From NCBI RefSeq assembly GCF_002000055.1, contig NZ_MVBD01000002.1:434001-498000 (forward strand): 64,000 nt of DNA. The letters are read 5' to 3'. The notes under the pieces are model-generated. The model ran no database searches and had not been told where the DNA came from. It saw only the letters and a program-made list of their open reading frames with translations. The position numbers and the translations under genes are program-made. Of this stretch, positions 27,850-37,711 are shown piece after piece; position 1 is the first letter of the stretch; each line of letters opens with the position of its first letter. This DNA is from Marinicella sediminis (GTDB lineage: Bacteria > Pseudomonadota > Gammaproteobacteria > Xanthomonadales > Marinicellaceae).

Positions 27850-28521
27850 TCAGGGCAATGGCTGGCAGGGAATGGCAAAGTCCACATGGTAATGCTCATC
27901 GTGCCGCACCCAGACCTGTTGATGATTGAAGGTGATGTGTTCTCTGAGGTAGGCACCAGCTGGTGTGTCCAACACAGCCGGTTGCAGGCGGGGATCAAGG
28001 ATTACTTTTTTGATGTCAAAGCCTGCAGCCACCGCGTGTTGATGTAAGGTCTTCAGATGATCTGCCAAAGCAGCATAATCAATCCGATACGCCCCCATCT
28101 GGCCCTCGGCGTTAAATTCCAGGTCATAACCCCAGCGATTACTGATACTGACCGGCAGCAACACCGATCGCATGTCCTTCAGAACCGGCACCATAAAATC
28201 CACGGACAATCCGTTTTGGTGGGTTCGGTGGGGTTTGAACCGACCACCTTGTGGCCAACCGGTTTCGGCATACATGTATTGAGTGCCCGGACGGGTGTTG
28301 ACCAGTTCCGTATAACTGGACATGACCACCTCAGCCACCTGATGGTGCACATGGGTGCGACCCAGGTGCCAGGCCAATTCACTGAAGACCACAAAGTTCT
28401 CACCACTGGCCGGTAAGCGCACCGCACCTTCAATGGAACCCTGATGGCTCTGGCCACGGCACACGCTGTCGGCCCTGACAGGACTGACAACACACAACAA
28501 CAGTAAGGTGATCAGACGCAT
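27850..28521 (-). CDS. MepA-like murein endopeptidase (M74/LAS type)
   Basis: 223 residues with a signal peptide (MRLITLLLLCVVSPVRADS). Zinc-site motifs of the LAS/MepA family are seen in RFKPHRTHQNGLSVDFMV (H-x6-D) and RHDEHYHVDFAIP near the C-terminus. Such enzymes cut peptide cross-links in peptidoglycan in the periplasm. Shorter than E. coli MepA (about 270), and the N-terminal part differs, so I leave the symbol open. Confidence 0.8.
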   Translation of the reverse strand: MRLITLLLLCVVSPVRADSVCRGQSHQGSIEGAVRLPASGENFVVFSELAWHLGRTHVHHQVAEVVMSSYTELVNTRPGTQYMYAETGWPQGGRFKPHRTHQNGLSVDFMVPVLKDMRSVLLPVSISNRWGYDLEFNAEGQMGAYRIDYAALADHLKTLHQHAVAAGFDIKKVILDPRLQPAVLDTPAGAYLREHITFNHQQVWVRHDEHYHVDFAIPCQPLP

Positions 28522-28543
28522 ACTGTTCTGACCACGGGATGGC

Positions 28544-29101
28544 TCATCGGTTCATGCGTGACTTAATCAACGCAATGCACTCTTCAACCCACTCCACTTT
28601 GGCACCGACTTTTTTAACCCCCAGCATCAACGTCAGATTGGGATAAAATTCTTCATCCGGTAAATCATGCGGATAATCCGGAAATTCGGTTTTGGTCTGC
28701 TCCTGTATACACACCAGATGTTCATGCCATTGCTTCATATGGCTGTGTAATGGTTCGAGGAAATCAATCCGCGCCTGATCATCGGGCAGCGCGCCAAGAA
28801 AAAAGGTTTGTGCCAGGTAGGCCAGTTTTTCGGTGTTGGTGATCGGCCCTTCTGCCAGCCACTTCACCAATTCCTGCTGTCCGGCCGGCGTCACCTCATA
28901 GAGTTTTTTATCCGGCCCTTTATCAGATGGCACAGACTCCACCGTGAGCAAACCCTGCTCTTTGAGCTTCCTCAGCTGCGGATAGATTTGTGACAGTTCA
29001 GCAGCCCAGAAATTACTGAACACTTCATCAAACATTTTTTTGATGTCGTATCCGCTTTGGGGCTGCTGCAGGATGCCCAGTAAGATGTGTTTTAAACTCA
29101 A
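28544..29101 (-). CDS. PadR-family transcriptional regulator
   Basis: 185 residues. The N-terminal winged helix (SLKHILLGILQQPQSGYDIKK, then AELSQIYPQLRKLKEQGLL and GPDKKLYEVTPAGQQEL) is typical PadR; a C-terminal helical domain (about 90-185, PadR-C/Vir class) follows. It sits directly after a membrane-protein gene and probably shares its promoter, which contains an AT-rich palindrome. The ligand is unknown. Confidence 0.92.
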   Translation of the reverse strand: MSLKHILLGILQQPQSGYDIKKMFDEVFSNFWAAELSQIYPQLRKLKEQGLLTVESVPSDKGPDKKLYEVTPAGQQELVKWLAEGPITNTEKLAYLAQTFFLGALPDDQARIDFLEPLHSHMKQWHEHLVCIQEQTKTEFPDYPHDLPDEEFYPNLTLMLGVKKVGAKVEWVEECIALIKSRMNR

Positions 29102-29111
29102 ACCGCCTCCT

Positions 29112-29840
29112 TTACGCCGGGATTTCTTTGAATTTGCGCTGATAGTGCCGGCGCCAGATAATTGAAGCCGGGATGCCGATTGCAGCCGGTAAGATCCACG
29201 GAATCACCGCCACCCAGCCAGTTAAACCAATATCAAACATGCGGGTCATACCGAACACCGCAAAGGCCGTGTGAAAAGCGATGCCCGCACCAATCATGGA
29301 GCCCAGGTGTTCATACAGCCAGCCCCGTGGACTGCTCTCCTTGCCACCCATGTAGCTGAGCATGCCCATGCCGGTGGTGAAACCAACCGGACTCAGGGCC
29401 AGCAATACCGGCATCATCTCGGGTCTGAGAATCAATGCATATGCAACAATTAATCCGCTGAGCAGGATACTTAACCAGGCCATCAACTTCATATACGGCG
29501 TGGCCAGTCCGCTGATGTCTTTTTTGTGTTGCAAAACATCCACGGCATAAATGGTGATGATAAAAGTGATCACCGACAGGTAGCCAAGAAACAGAATAAA
29601 TGCATAGCTGTTCGGATGACTGACAAGTCCATGGCCTTTGGCCTGCAACTGTGGGATGTACATCAACACACCGGCGAAGGCGGTAAACAACACCACCCGG
29701 GCCAGCCAGACCCAGATCTTACCTGTTTTTTTATGCAACGGACTGCCTTTTTTGCTTAACAGAGGAATCCAGAATAACGCCAAACCAATAAAACCACCCA
29801 CCACATGAATGTTCCTGAAAATGTCATGCACCCAATCCAT
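29112..29840 (-). CDS. Multi-pass membrane protein, DUF2306-like
   Basis: 242 residues with seven or so hydrophobic segments and the KGSPLHKKTGKIWVWLARVV motif that I associate with DUF2306-type proteins. The ATG at 29840 has GAGGTG upstream and gives a protein starting directly before the first membrane segment; longer versions lack support. It is first in a two-gene unit with the PadR regulator, which probably controls it. No function is known. Confidence 0.7.
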   Translation of the reverse strand: MDWVHDIFRNIHVVGGFIGLALFWIPLLSKKGSPLHKKTGKIWVWLARVVLFTAFAGVLMYIPQLQAKGHGLVSHPNSYAFILFLGYLSVITFIITIYAVDVLQHKKDISGLATPYMKLMAWLSILLSGLIVAYALILRPEMMPVLLALSPVGFTTGMGMLSYMGGKESSPRGWLYEHLGSMIGAGIAFHTAFAVFGMTRMFDIGLTGWVAVIPWILPAAIGIPASIIWRRHYQRKFKEIPA

Positions 29841-29854
29841 ACCACACCTCGTTA

Positions 29855-29874
29855 CTATATAAGAATATATATAG
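29855..29874. promoter_or_regulatory. Palindrome upstream of the membrane protein / padR unit
   Basis: CTATATA and TATATAG flank a 6-base spacer, about 15 bp before the start codon and inside a very AT-rich promoter-like stretch. PadR proteins bind inverted repeats in their own promoters, so this is a candidate operator (inference). Confidence 0.45.
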
Positions 29875-29978
29875 CATACTATATCATTTATTACATAGTC
29901 AATCACCCTGATCAAATTCGTGACTAATGGACCAGACACACTACAACTTGCAGATTGATTGAGCTATCATTAGCCACC

Positions 29979-32000
29979 ATGGAAACCGTCAACCTGCAGA
30001 TCAAAAAGAAACCCAAGCCATTCACCATCAACAGCCCGTTTGAACCGGCCGGCGATCAACCGCAGGCCATTGAAAAACTGGTCTCAGGATTTGAAGATGG
30101 TCTGAAGTCACAAACCCTGCTCGGCGTGACCGGTTCAGGTAAAACCTTCACCATCGCCCACATGATCAACAAAGTACAGAAAACCACCATGATCATGGCC
30201 CACAACAAAACCCTGGCCGCCCAGTTGTATTCTGAGTTCAAGGAGTTCTTTCCTGACAATGCAGTTGAATACTTTGTCTCTTACTACGACTATTACCAAC
30301 CCGAAGCCTATATTCCGGCCACTGACCTGTACATTGAAAAAGACGCCTCGATCAACGAATACATCGAACAAATGCGCCTGAGTGCCACCAAATCCCTGAT
30401 GGAACGTCAGGACGTGATCATCGTGGCCACAGTTTCGGCGATATATGGCTTGGGCGATCCTCAGTCATACCTGCAAATGCTCATTTCACTGAATGTAGGT
30501 GACACCATTGATCAGCGCACCCTGCTCCGCCGGCTGGCAGAACTGCAATACAACCGCAACGACATCATCCTTGAGCGCAGCACCTTCCGTGTACGTGGTG
30601 AGGTGATTGATGTGTTCCCGGCTGACTCGGAAAAAGCTGCAGTACGGATTGAAATGTTTGATGATGAAATTGAATCACTGTGTTACTTTGACCCATTAAC
30701 CGGTCGCAAAATCAGTGAAGAACAAACCATCAATATTTTCCCGACCTCCCACTATGCCACGCCCAGGGAACGAATTCTGAACGCCATCAACAACATCCGC
30801 GAAGAACTGAAAGACCGGCTCAAAGTGCTGTATGACGACAACCGGCTGGTAGAAGCCCAACGCCTTGAACAGCGCACCATGTACGATCTGGAGATGATGC
30901 AGGAGCTGGGTTACTGTCAGGGCATCGAGAACTATTCCAGACACCTGACCGGCTTGCCGGTGGGCCATCCGCCGCCGTGTCTGTTTGATTACCTGCCGAG
31001 TGATGCCCTGCTGGTGATCGATGAATCTCATGTCACCATCCCGCAAATTGGGGCGATGTACAAAGGTGACCGGTCACGCAAAGAAAACCTGGTGCGCTTT
31101 GGTTTCCGCCTGCCCTGCGCGCTGGACAACAGACCACTGAAATTTGCCGAATGGGAAGAACGCACCCCCAGAACGGTGTTTGTTTCTGCTACCCCTGGGA
31201 AGTATGAAGCCGAGCACCAGAACCAGGTGATTGAACAAATCGTCAGACCAACCGGATTGATCGACCCCACCATTGAAGTCCGGCCGGTGGCCACCCAGGT
31301 TGACGACCTGCTGTCAGAAATCAACCAACGCGTCAAACTGGAAGAGCGGGTACTGGTCACCACCCTGACCAAACGCATGAGTGAAGACCTGACGGACTAC
31401 CTCACCGACAAAGGCATCCGGGTGCGTTACCTGCACTCAGAAATCGAAACCGTGGAACGGGTGGAAATCATCCGTGATTTACGCAAAGGGGTGTTTGATG
31501 TATTGGTCGGCATCAACCTCTTACGTGAGGGACTGGACATGCCGGAAGTGTCCTTGGTGGCGATCCTTGATGCCGACAAGCAGGGTTTTTTACGCTCTCA
31601 AAGCTCACTGATCCAAACCATCGGCCGCGCTTCGCGAAACCTCAATGGCAAAGCCATTCTATATGGCGACAAGATCACCGCCGCCATGCAGGTGGCGATT
31701 GATGAAACCGAACGCCGCCGTGAAAAACAAGTAGCACACAATAAAGAACATGGCATCACACCTAAATCAGTGATTCGTAAAATCCATGACTTACAAGATG
31801 CTTATGAACAAAACGAACCCCGCGAATTGGTTAAAGTGGCCGAAGGAAATGCGGCCTACTCCGGTAAAAAAGCCAAAGAACTCGGTACCTTACTGAAGAA
31901 ACTTGAGAAACAAATGAAACAACACGCCGCCGACCTGGAATTCGAAAAAGCCGCCGACCTGCGCGACGAAATCGAACGGATTAAGGCCGCGGTGTTTTGA
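29979..32000 (+). CDS. uvrB: Excinuclease ABC subunit B
   Basis: 673 residues. Damage-verifying helicase of nucleotide excision repair. Walker [15 protein letters not shown], the beta-hairpin [12 protein letters not shown], helicase motif II ([14 protein letters not shown]), motif VI ([15 protein letters not shown]) and the C-terminal UVR domain ([18 protein letters not shown]) are present. ATG at 29979 was chosen over a TTG eight codons upstream because family N-termini begin close to F-x-x-x-S-P-F-x-P-x-G-D-Q-P. Monocistronic, followed by a terminator. Confidence 0.98.
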   Translation: METVNLQIKKKPKPFTINSPFEPAGDQPQAIEKLVSGFEDGLKSQTLLGVTGSGKTFTIAHMINKVQKTTMIMAHNKTLAAQLYSEFKEFFPDNAVEYFVSYYDYYQPEAYIPATDLYIEKDASINEYIEQMRLSATKSLMERQDVIIVATVSAIYGLGDPQSYLQMLISLNVGDTIDQRTLLRRLAELQYNRNDIILERSTFRVRGEVIDVFPADSEKAAVRIEMFDDEIESLCYFDPLTGRKISEEQTINIFPTSHYATPRERILNAINNIREELKDRLKVLYDDNRLVEAQRLEQRTMYDLEMMQELGYCQGIENYSRHLTGLPVGHPPPCLFDYLPSDALLVIDESHVTIPQIGAMYKGDRSRKENLVRFGFRLPCALDNRPLKFAEWEERTPRTVFVSATPGKYEAEHQNQVIEQIVRPTGLIDPTIEVRPVATQVDDLLSEINQRVKLEERVLVTTLTKRMSEDLTDYLTDKGIRVRYLHSEIETVERVEIIRDLRKGVFDVLVGINLLREGLDMPEVSLVAILDADKQGFLRSQSSLIQTIGRASRNLNGKAILYGDKITAAMQVAIDETERRREKQVAHNKEHGITPKSVIRKIHDLQDAYEQNEPRELVKVAEGNAAYSGKKAKELGTLLKKLEKQMKQHAADLEFEKAADLRDEIERIKAAVF

Positions 32001-32090
32001 GTGAATGACTGAAGATGAGCTCTGATGTTGGCCCTGTGGGCAAGTGATATTCGATGCACACAACCACAGGTGCCACCCGATCAAATGACA

Positions 32091-32127
32091 CTGGGTTCCG
32101 GCTCGGAGGCCGCAACCCAGCGTCTTT
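32091..32127 (+). terminator. uvrB intrinsic terminator
   Basis: A stem of 12 pairs with one C-C mismatch (CTGGGTTCCGGCT against GGCCGCAACCCAG, loop CGGA), followed by CGTCTTTT. It lies 90 bp after uvrB. Confidence 0.7.
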
Positions 32128-32211
32128 TAATGAATGAAATCATTCACTTCAGGCATTTCAGGGTACGTCAAAAAAAATCAACAACACTCCCCTGTCATTG
32201 ATTTAACTGCG

Positions 32212-32733
32212 CTACAACACATTGCCAGTAAGATAGCAAAAGTGATAAACGACACCATCAAAATCAACCACCTCAATCCATTCATCCATCAATTTAAATC
32301 CTTCGCTGAATATGTCTCTTCCAGATGTTTGCCACAACAATTCACCTGAATCTGTAAATCGTGATATGCTCAATTCTCCATGAGCAATTAAAGCTTGGTG
32401 TTTTTCTGAATAATACAAGCCAAAACACGTTGCATCATCAATCCTCATATGCCATTTGATGCTCTTCTCTTTTAAGCTTATGACAATGACCTGATCGCCC
32501 ACAGCAACAAAAGCCATCTCCTTAATTAACAGTAAAGAATTATTGTGAACACCGGTTGGTCCACCTCCCGTTCCAATGACAGCAAAGGGCACCTCATCAA
32601 TGAACACCCCATGAATGGAAGCAGGCAGATACCTGTCCTCAATTAACAACTCATTCGGATATGATCGTTCGTTACTTGAAGATCCAAATGTATGGTTTGG
32701 CTCATCGAGTAATGTGATTTGTGTTGTTTTCAT
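32212..32733 (-). CDS. Unknown protein with propeller-like repeats
   Basis: 173 residues, no signal peptide. Short repeated strands (FVAVGDQVIVISLKEKSIKW, ISRFTDSGELLWQTSG) resemble PQQ/WD-type beta-propeller blades. It starts 9 bases after the stop of the gene upstream, with which it forms a pair. Composition is more AT-rich than its neighbours. I do not recognise a family. Confidence 0.6.
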   Translation of the reverse strand: MKTTQITLLDEPNHTFGSSSNERSYPNELLIEDRYLPASIHGVFIDEVPFAVIGTGGGPTGVHNNSLLLIKEMAFVAVGDQVIVISLKEKSIKWHMRIDDATCFGLYYSEKHQALIAHGELSISRFTDSGELLWQTSGRDIFSEGFKLMDEWIEVVDFDGVVYHFCYLTGNVL

Positions 32734-32742
32734 GCGCTCAGG

Positions 32743-33126
32743 CTATGTTAATTCACTGATATGACGATTGACCATGCAAGGCTTGTGGATGGGTGAGTCC
32801 ACTCCATGAATGGTTCCATCATCGAATGATTCTATTTGCAACACCCGATAGGTACCTGGAAACACCTTGACATAACGATTGACCATATCCACAACAATCA
32901 GTCGTTGTCGCTTATCCGGAGTCCATTGTGGCACTGCAAGGAATTGTGAGTCAGCAGACCACTGAATTGAGGGACTACAACATTCAAGCTTCATTCCATT
33001 AGATAGTTCCAGACTGCCCTGGGTTGGACCACCCATTGCAATTTCATAGGCATCCTTCATTTCCGCGACTGACGTTCCGTCAGGTGAGGCCATCCTGACT
33101 CCATAGTGCCATGGTGAGATGATCAT
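32743..33126 (-). CDS. Unknown protein, pair partner
   Basis: 127 residues, no signal peptide. WSADSQFLAVPQW and RLIVVDMVNRYVKVF look like one or two beta-propeller blades. It follows the tricorn-gene terminator, so it should have its own promoter, but none is obvious and the Shine-Dalgarno is poor. Together with the next gene it may be one split propeller unit. Function unknown. Confidence 0.55.
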   Translation of the reverse strand: MIISPWHYGVRMASPDGTSVAEMKDAYEIAMGGPTQGSLELSNGMKLECCSPSIQWSADSQFLAVPQWTPDKRQRLIVVDMVNRYVKVFPGTYRVLQIESFDDGTIHGVDSPIHKPCMVNRHISELT

Positions 33127-33154
33127 TTTTTTTAACTTTAATGGGTTTCTTCAA

Positions 33155-33188
33155 CAAAAGCCCGGCCACCCAAAGCTGGTGGCCAGGC
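33155..33188 (-). terminator. Intrinsic terminator of the tricorn-type protease gene
   Basis: An 11-pair stem with one G-U pair (GCCTGGCCACC with GGTGGCCGGGC on the minus strand), loop AGCTTTG, followed by TTTTGTTG. Confidence 0.8.
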
Positions 33189-33200
33189 GAATTCAAACCA

Positions 33201-36200
33201 TCAATCCCTGAACAACCCATGCCGGTCCGGGTAATCCGGGCGTTGGATGGGTGATTCGGGCATGTTTTGCATTTTTTGTTTGATCAGTTCGATGGCTTTG
33301 TCCAGTTGGGGGTCTTCGCCGTTGATGACCTGGGCGGGCCATTGATCGACCTCCACATCGGGAGCCACACCGGCGTTTTCGATGCCGAAGCCCTGCTCGT
33401 TGAAGAAGGCCACATTGGGGGCTGAGACCGAGCCGCCGTCGATGAAGTTAGGATAACCCAATACACCCACCAGGCCACCCCAGGTGGTTTTGCCCACCAG
33501 GGTGCCGAGGCCATAACGGCGAAACATGTACGGCAGGTAATCGCCACCGGAACCGGCGTTTTCATCGATGATCATCACTTTGGGGCCCTGGATCGAGGCA
33601 TGCGGGGCCTTCAGGTCGTTGCCGTAACGGAAGTTCCACTGCGCAACTTCCGGCCTGTTCAACAGGTCAATCACGTAATCGGCCAGGTAACCACCGCCGT
33701 TGTAGCGCTCATCAACAATGATGGCTTTCTTGTGCACCTGCGGGAAGAAGTAGCGTTTGAAGTACTCATGACCGGCATTGGCGGTGTTGGGCACGTAGAC
33801 ATAAGCCACCTGGCCATCGGTGGCTTCATCGACTTTTTTGATGTTGCCTTCCACCCAGTCCCGGTTTCTCAGGGCGTATTCCTGGTCTACAGGGGTAACC
33901 TCGATCTGGCGACTGTTTTTACCATCGGCTCGCTTGCTGACTGTCAGGGTGGTCACCGTGTCAGCGGTGTTTTCAAAGAAACTGAACAGGTTGTCATCAA
34001 CGGTTATTGGCTGGCCGTTGACTGCCAACAGGTAATCACCTTCCGCAACATCCACGCCTGGTTCAGTCAATGGTGAACGCAAGCCCGGGTTCCAGTTCAG
34101 CCCGCCAAAGATCTTACTGATTTGATAGCGGTCATTGTTACGTTCAAAATCAGCTCCCAGCAGACCGCCTTTGACCGTCTTCATTTCATGCAGCCGATCG
34201 CCGCGGCTGTTGAAGCGGTGGTGACCCACGGCCAATTCACTGAACATCCATTGCATGACCCTATACAAGTCACTTTTCGTTGCCAGGTGCGGTAAGAAGA
34301 CCTCATACTTGTCTTTCATGGCCGGCCAATCGGCACCATGCATGCCCGGATCATAGAAATAATCCCGGTTAACCTGCCAGGCTTCAGCAAAAATATTGGC
34401 CCACTCTGCCTGAGGCACCACTTTTACTTGCACCGCATCCCAGTTCAAAGGGTTGCCCTTCTTCGGATCTTTGGCCAGGTCAACAGTTCCCCAACTGCCT
34501 TTACTTTGATACAGCACGTGGCTGTTGGTGGCTGACAGCTCAAAAGCATCTGTTGCCAGTAAAGCGGTTTCTTCTTTGTCTGCGAGGCTGTATTTGTGCA
34601 GTGTCAGCTGACCTTGCTCATCAGCTTTGGTGTAATACAGCTCACCGGTTTTACCAACCCTGAGGTTGGCATATTGCGCACTGGCCAAAGGCAGATCAAT
34701 GATCCGCTGACTGATGCCTGACCAGTCAATGCGCATGGTCGCTGGTTCTTCGGATTTGTCTTCATCTTTCGACTTGTCGGCCGATTCTACGGACTGGATG
34801 ACCACCTGGTCATTGTCCTTTTTAAAGGGTGACACCACATCTTTTTGTAAAGTCACCAGGTAAATATTGTTGGTGCTTTGCATGTCGATGCTGGACTGAT
34901 CAAACCAATTCTGTACCGGACCGGCATCAGTCGAGGCCAGCACATACAGGTACTGTCCATTGGGATCAAAAACCGGATGGCTCAGGTTGGACAAGCCATC
35001 AGACAAGGCGTAAGATTTTTTCTTTTCCAATGAATACAGGTACACATGCTCAAAACTGTTTTCTTCGATCAGGGTGTAAGCCAGCCATTTTGAATCAGGT
35101 GACCAACCACCAGTGAGATCACGGAACGGACCCGGTATGTATTGCTGATCTGCAGCGATGCGGGTGGTTTCACCATCACCGATATCGGTGATGAACAACT
35201 GCCTGCCATTGTCAGCATAACTGACTTTTTCACTGTCCGGTGACCAATGGATGTGGGCATAAAAACCAGCTCCTTCCAGCTCAATGGCTTTAACGGATTT
35301 GGTGCTCATGTCTCGCACATGTAATTTGTATTCACCCGACTGGTTGGAGAAGTAAGCCACATACTGACCATTGGGCGACCAGACCGGTTGGTTTTCATGA
35401 CTGCCCGGAGTCTGTGTGAGGTTTTTAGGATCACCTTTATCCACCGGAACGGAAACCACTTCGCCACGGAAATCAATCACCACCCGTTCACCGGCCGGAG
35501 AAATGGTGGCCGTGCGCACAAACTCTTTACCAGCTGCGTACCTGGTGCGGTGCTCCAACAAGTCCGTATTGATGGTGATCGCCACGCTGTGTTGCTGACC
35601 ACTGCTGATATCCAGGGTGTGGATCAGGCCGGCTTGCTCATAAACCAGGGTCTGCTGATGGACTTTCAGACTCAACACCGGGTAGTCGTCATGAAAGGTC
35701 AGTTGTTTGATGGCTTTGCTGGTGGTGTGATAACTGAAGATATTGAATTCACCGTTGCGGTCACTGCGGAAATAAACATGTTCACCAGACCACTGTGGGT
35801 TGCTGTCATTGCTGCCGGTGGCGGGCTTGGCAATTTCATCCACGGCATGGGTTTCCCGGTTGTATAACCAGATTTTACCCATGGTGCCGCCGCGGTAATT
35901 TTTCCATTGATTAAACACCGTGCGATTGGGTGTGTAAGCAATGTGCGAATCGTCATCGGAAAATGCGGCCCAAAACCCGGTGGGAATCGGTAATTCAGTG
36001 GCTGGACCACCGTTTACTGAAATGGTGTGTAACTGAGAAAAACGGTTGGTGTGGGAAAAGCGATTGGAAGTGAACAGCACTTCACTGCCATCCTGATTAA
36101 AATCCACCACGGCATCATGGTAAGGATGCCAGGTCAGGCGTTTGGGCACGCCACCGGTGATTGGCATCACATACACATCATGGTTTCCGTCATATTCGGC

Positions 36201-36449
36201 ATCAAAAGCAACCAATGAACCATCTGGCGAGATGATGGGGAAAGACTCCACCCCTGGTGAAACAGTCAGCCGGCGTGGATCAGAACCATCACGGTTCACC
36301 ACCCAAAGGTCTTCTGCATAAACAAATACGATGTGCTCATCACTGATGGCGGGTTGTGACATCAGGCGGGTTTCTGCCATGGCCACTGACGCTTGCAAAA
36401 AAAGCAACAATAACAGGACGATCTGAATGATTTTTCTGGGTGTGTGCAT
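33201..36449 (-). CDS. Exported tricorn-type S41 protease
   Basis: 1082 residues with an N-terminal signal sequence (IIQIVLLLLLFLQASVAMA). Order of domains: a six/seven-bladed WD/TolB-like propeller (DGSDPRRLTVSPGVESFP, SPDGSLVAFDAEYDG, about 30-340), a second propeller (WSPNGQYVAYFSNQSG, about 340-680), a core domain C1, a PDZ domain (VDVAEGDYLLAVNGQPI) and the S41 catalytic C2 domain with nucleophile Ser in DENAGSGGDYLPYMF and the C-terminal E of GIENAGVAPDVEVD. Tricorn homologues degrade peptides from larger proteases; a bacterial exported copy would act in the periplasm. The ATG has GAGGA upstream. Confidence 0.93.
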   Translation of the reverse strand: MHTPRKIIQIVLLLLLFLQASVAMAETRLMSQPAISDEHIVFVYAEDLWVVNRDGSDPRRLTVSPGVESFPIISPDGSLVAFDAEYDGNHDVYVMPITGGVPKRLTWHPYHDAVVDFNQDGSEVLFTSNRFSHTNRFSQLHTISVNGGPATELPIPTGFWAAFSDDDSHIAYTPNRTVFNQWKNYRGGTMGKIWLYNRETHAVDEIAKPATGSNDSNPQWSGEHVYFRSDRNGEFNIFSYHTTSKAIKQLTFHDDYPVLSLKVHQQTLVYEQAGLIHTLDISSGQQHSVAITINTDLLEHRTRYAAGKEFVRTATISPAGERVVIDFRGEVVSVPVDKGDPKNLTQTPGSHENQPVWSPNGQYVAYFSNQSGEYKLHVRDMSTKSVKAIELEGAGFYAHIHWSPDSEKVSYADNGRQLFITDIGDGETTRIAADQQYIPGPFRDLTGGWSPDSKWLAYTLIEENSFEHVYLYSLEKKKSYALSDGLSNLSHPVFDPNGQYLYVLASTDAGPVQNWFDQSSIDMQSTNNIYLVTLQKDVVSPFKKDNDQVVIQSVESADKSKDEDKSEEPATMRIDWSGISQRIIDLPLASAQYANLRVGKTGELYYTKADEQGQLTLHKYSLADKEETALLATDAFELSATNSHVLYQSKGSWGTVDLAKDPKKGNPLNWDAVQVKVVPQAEWANIFAEAWQVNRDYFYDPGMHGADWPAMKDKYEVFLPHLATKSDLYRVMQWMFSELAVGHHRFNSRGDRLHEMKTVKGGLLGADFERNNDRYQISKIFGGLNWNPGLRSPLTEPGVDVAEGDYLLAVNGQPITVDDNLFSFFENTADTVTTLTVSKRADGKNSRQIEVTPVDQEYALRNRDWVEGNIKKVDEATDGQVAYVYVPNTANAGHEYFKRYFFPQVHKKAIIVDERYNGGGYLADYVIDLLNRPEVAQWNFRYGNDLKAPHASIQGPKVMIIDENAGSGGDYLPYMFRRYGLGTLVGKTTWGGLVGVLGYPNFIDGGSVSAPNVAFFNEQGFGIENAGVAPDVEVDQWPAQVINGEDPQLDKAIELIKQKMQNMPESPIQRPDYPDRHGLFRD

Positions 36450-36572
36450 GAGTTCCTCGAAACAAAAAACCACCCATATTAGCACAAACCCAAAGACTGT
36501 CAGTTAATTGCGTGCGGGTCAGTAAATTGCTGAGTCCGTTTCACAGTCTATGAAGAGAAAATGCATGGCTCA

Positions 36573-36881
36573 TCATTGATCACACTGTTGGTTTTGTTCC
36601 AGTAACCGCATGGCAGATTGTTTTAATTCCTGACCAGGCAAAAAGCCATCAGCAATGGTCATGATCGAAAACAGGTTTTCAGTCAGACGGGATTGATCCA
36701 GCGGCCCTTCCTGCAGGGCCGTCTGAATCAAATGAGTCGCCATATCCACCAACAGATAACGCTGTTTCTCCAGCCACTCAGGATGACTTTTATCGGCTTC
36801 ATGCTGTTGATAGAACTGCTCTGCAAGGTCATGAATTTGCCAGCTTTTCTTAAGCAGCTGCTGATTTGATTCGTGACTCAT
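36573..36881 (-). CDS. Small unknown helical protein
   Basis: 102 residues, mostly helical, charged and Gln-rich, no signal peptide, no motif I recognise. It begins 6 bases after the stop of the GFA-family gene and is probably in the same transcript. Function unknown. Confidence 0.65.
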   Translation of the reverse strand: MSHESNQQLLKKSWQIHDLAEQFYQQHEADKSHPEWLEKQRYLLVDMATHLIQTALQEGPLDQSRLTENLFSIMTIADGFLPGQELKQSAMRLLEQNQQCDQ

Positions 36882-36887
36882 GAATAA

Positions 36888-37289
36888 TCAATAATCATGT
36901 TGTGGTGCACCATCAGCGATGATGTAGTAATCGCCTTTTTCTGCAGTAAATATATGCCGTTCGATATCAACCCCGGTGGCGTTGGTGAATGAACCCAGGG
37001 CGATACCAATCCAATCATGTTGCTGATGATCCATGGGATCAAAAAACATTGGTGAGCCACAGGCACCACAAAACCCCCGGCGAACTTTCCCTGATGATTC
37101 AAACCATTTGAGGGTTTCTTTTGAATCAAAGTGTAAAGCCGAGCGTTTGACTTCAGTACTGGCATAAACATGGCCGGTCCACAACCGGCATTGCTGACAG
37201 TGACACATGTCACCAGCACCCAATTCACCATCAACAGTGAACTTCACTGACCCACATAAACATGAACCCTGGTGTTTTGCTTGTGTCAT
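36888..37289 (-). CDS. GFA/CENP-V-family zinc protein
   Basis: 133 residues. Zinc cysteines are in GSCLCGSVKF, DMCHCQQCRLWTG and GFCGACGSPMFF, the pattern of the glutathione-dependent formaldehyde-activating enzyme (GFA) fold. Members bind glutathione or similar adducts; the substrate here is unknown. ATG at 37289 shares a base with the EthD-like gene stop (TGATG) and has GGGAGG upstream; a GTG one codon earlier is possible. Confidence 0.88.
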   Translation of the reverse strand: MTQAKHQGSCLCGSVKFTVDGELGAGDMCHCQQCRLWTGHVYASTEVKRSALHFDSKETLKWFESSGKVRRGFCGACGSPMFFDPMDHQQHDWIGIALGSFTNATGVDIERHIFTAEKGDYYIIADGAPQHDY

Positions 37290-37633
37290 CACTGACCTCC
37301 CTGAGCTGATGCCATGACTTCTGGCTGACCGACCAGTACCACCGGCGCACCGCCAGTGGAAATGCGATTGGCGTCAGCCGCCACCTGTTGCATTGCACTG
37401 GAAGACAGCACCTCATGTAACTGATCCGAATCTGCAAAATCCATGCTGAACAGCTGATAAAAGGTCGCCGGACCAGTGGGGCCATCGAGCATTTTGGTTA
37501 CGGTGTATGGCCGCTCGTCACTGGGTATGCCGAGTTTCTTGTGCAACAATTCCAGATGGGCCTGGTAATCCCGCTCAAACTGATCCACATCGGCAGGTGG
37601 TGGATACAACACCATAAAACTCATGGTCGTCAT
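37289..37633 (-). CDS. EthD-family protein
   Basis: 114 residues. The ferredoxin-like EthD fold is suggested by SFMVLYPPPADVDQFERDY and the C-terminal half with ADSDQLHEVLSS. AGGA lies before the start. These small dimeric proteins are linked to oxidative degradation pathways or are uncharacterised. Coupled to the GFA gene downstream. Confidence 0.75.
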   Translation of the reverse strand: MTTMSFMVLYPPPADVDQFERDYQAHLELLHKKLGIPSDERPYTVTKMLDGPTGPATFYQLFSMDFADSDQLHEVLSSSAMQQVAADANRISTGGAPVVLVGQPEVMASAQGGQ

Positions 37634-37711
37634 CGGTCTTTCCTGTCTTCAAAAAAATCTCAGCATAGCACAAGGTCAGGCACCCTGCCCAGCCCATCAC
37701 CTCAGCTTTTT

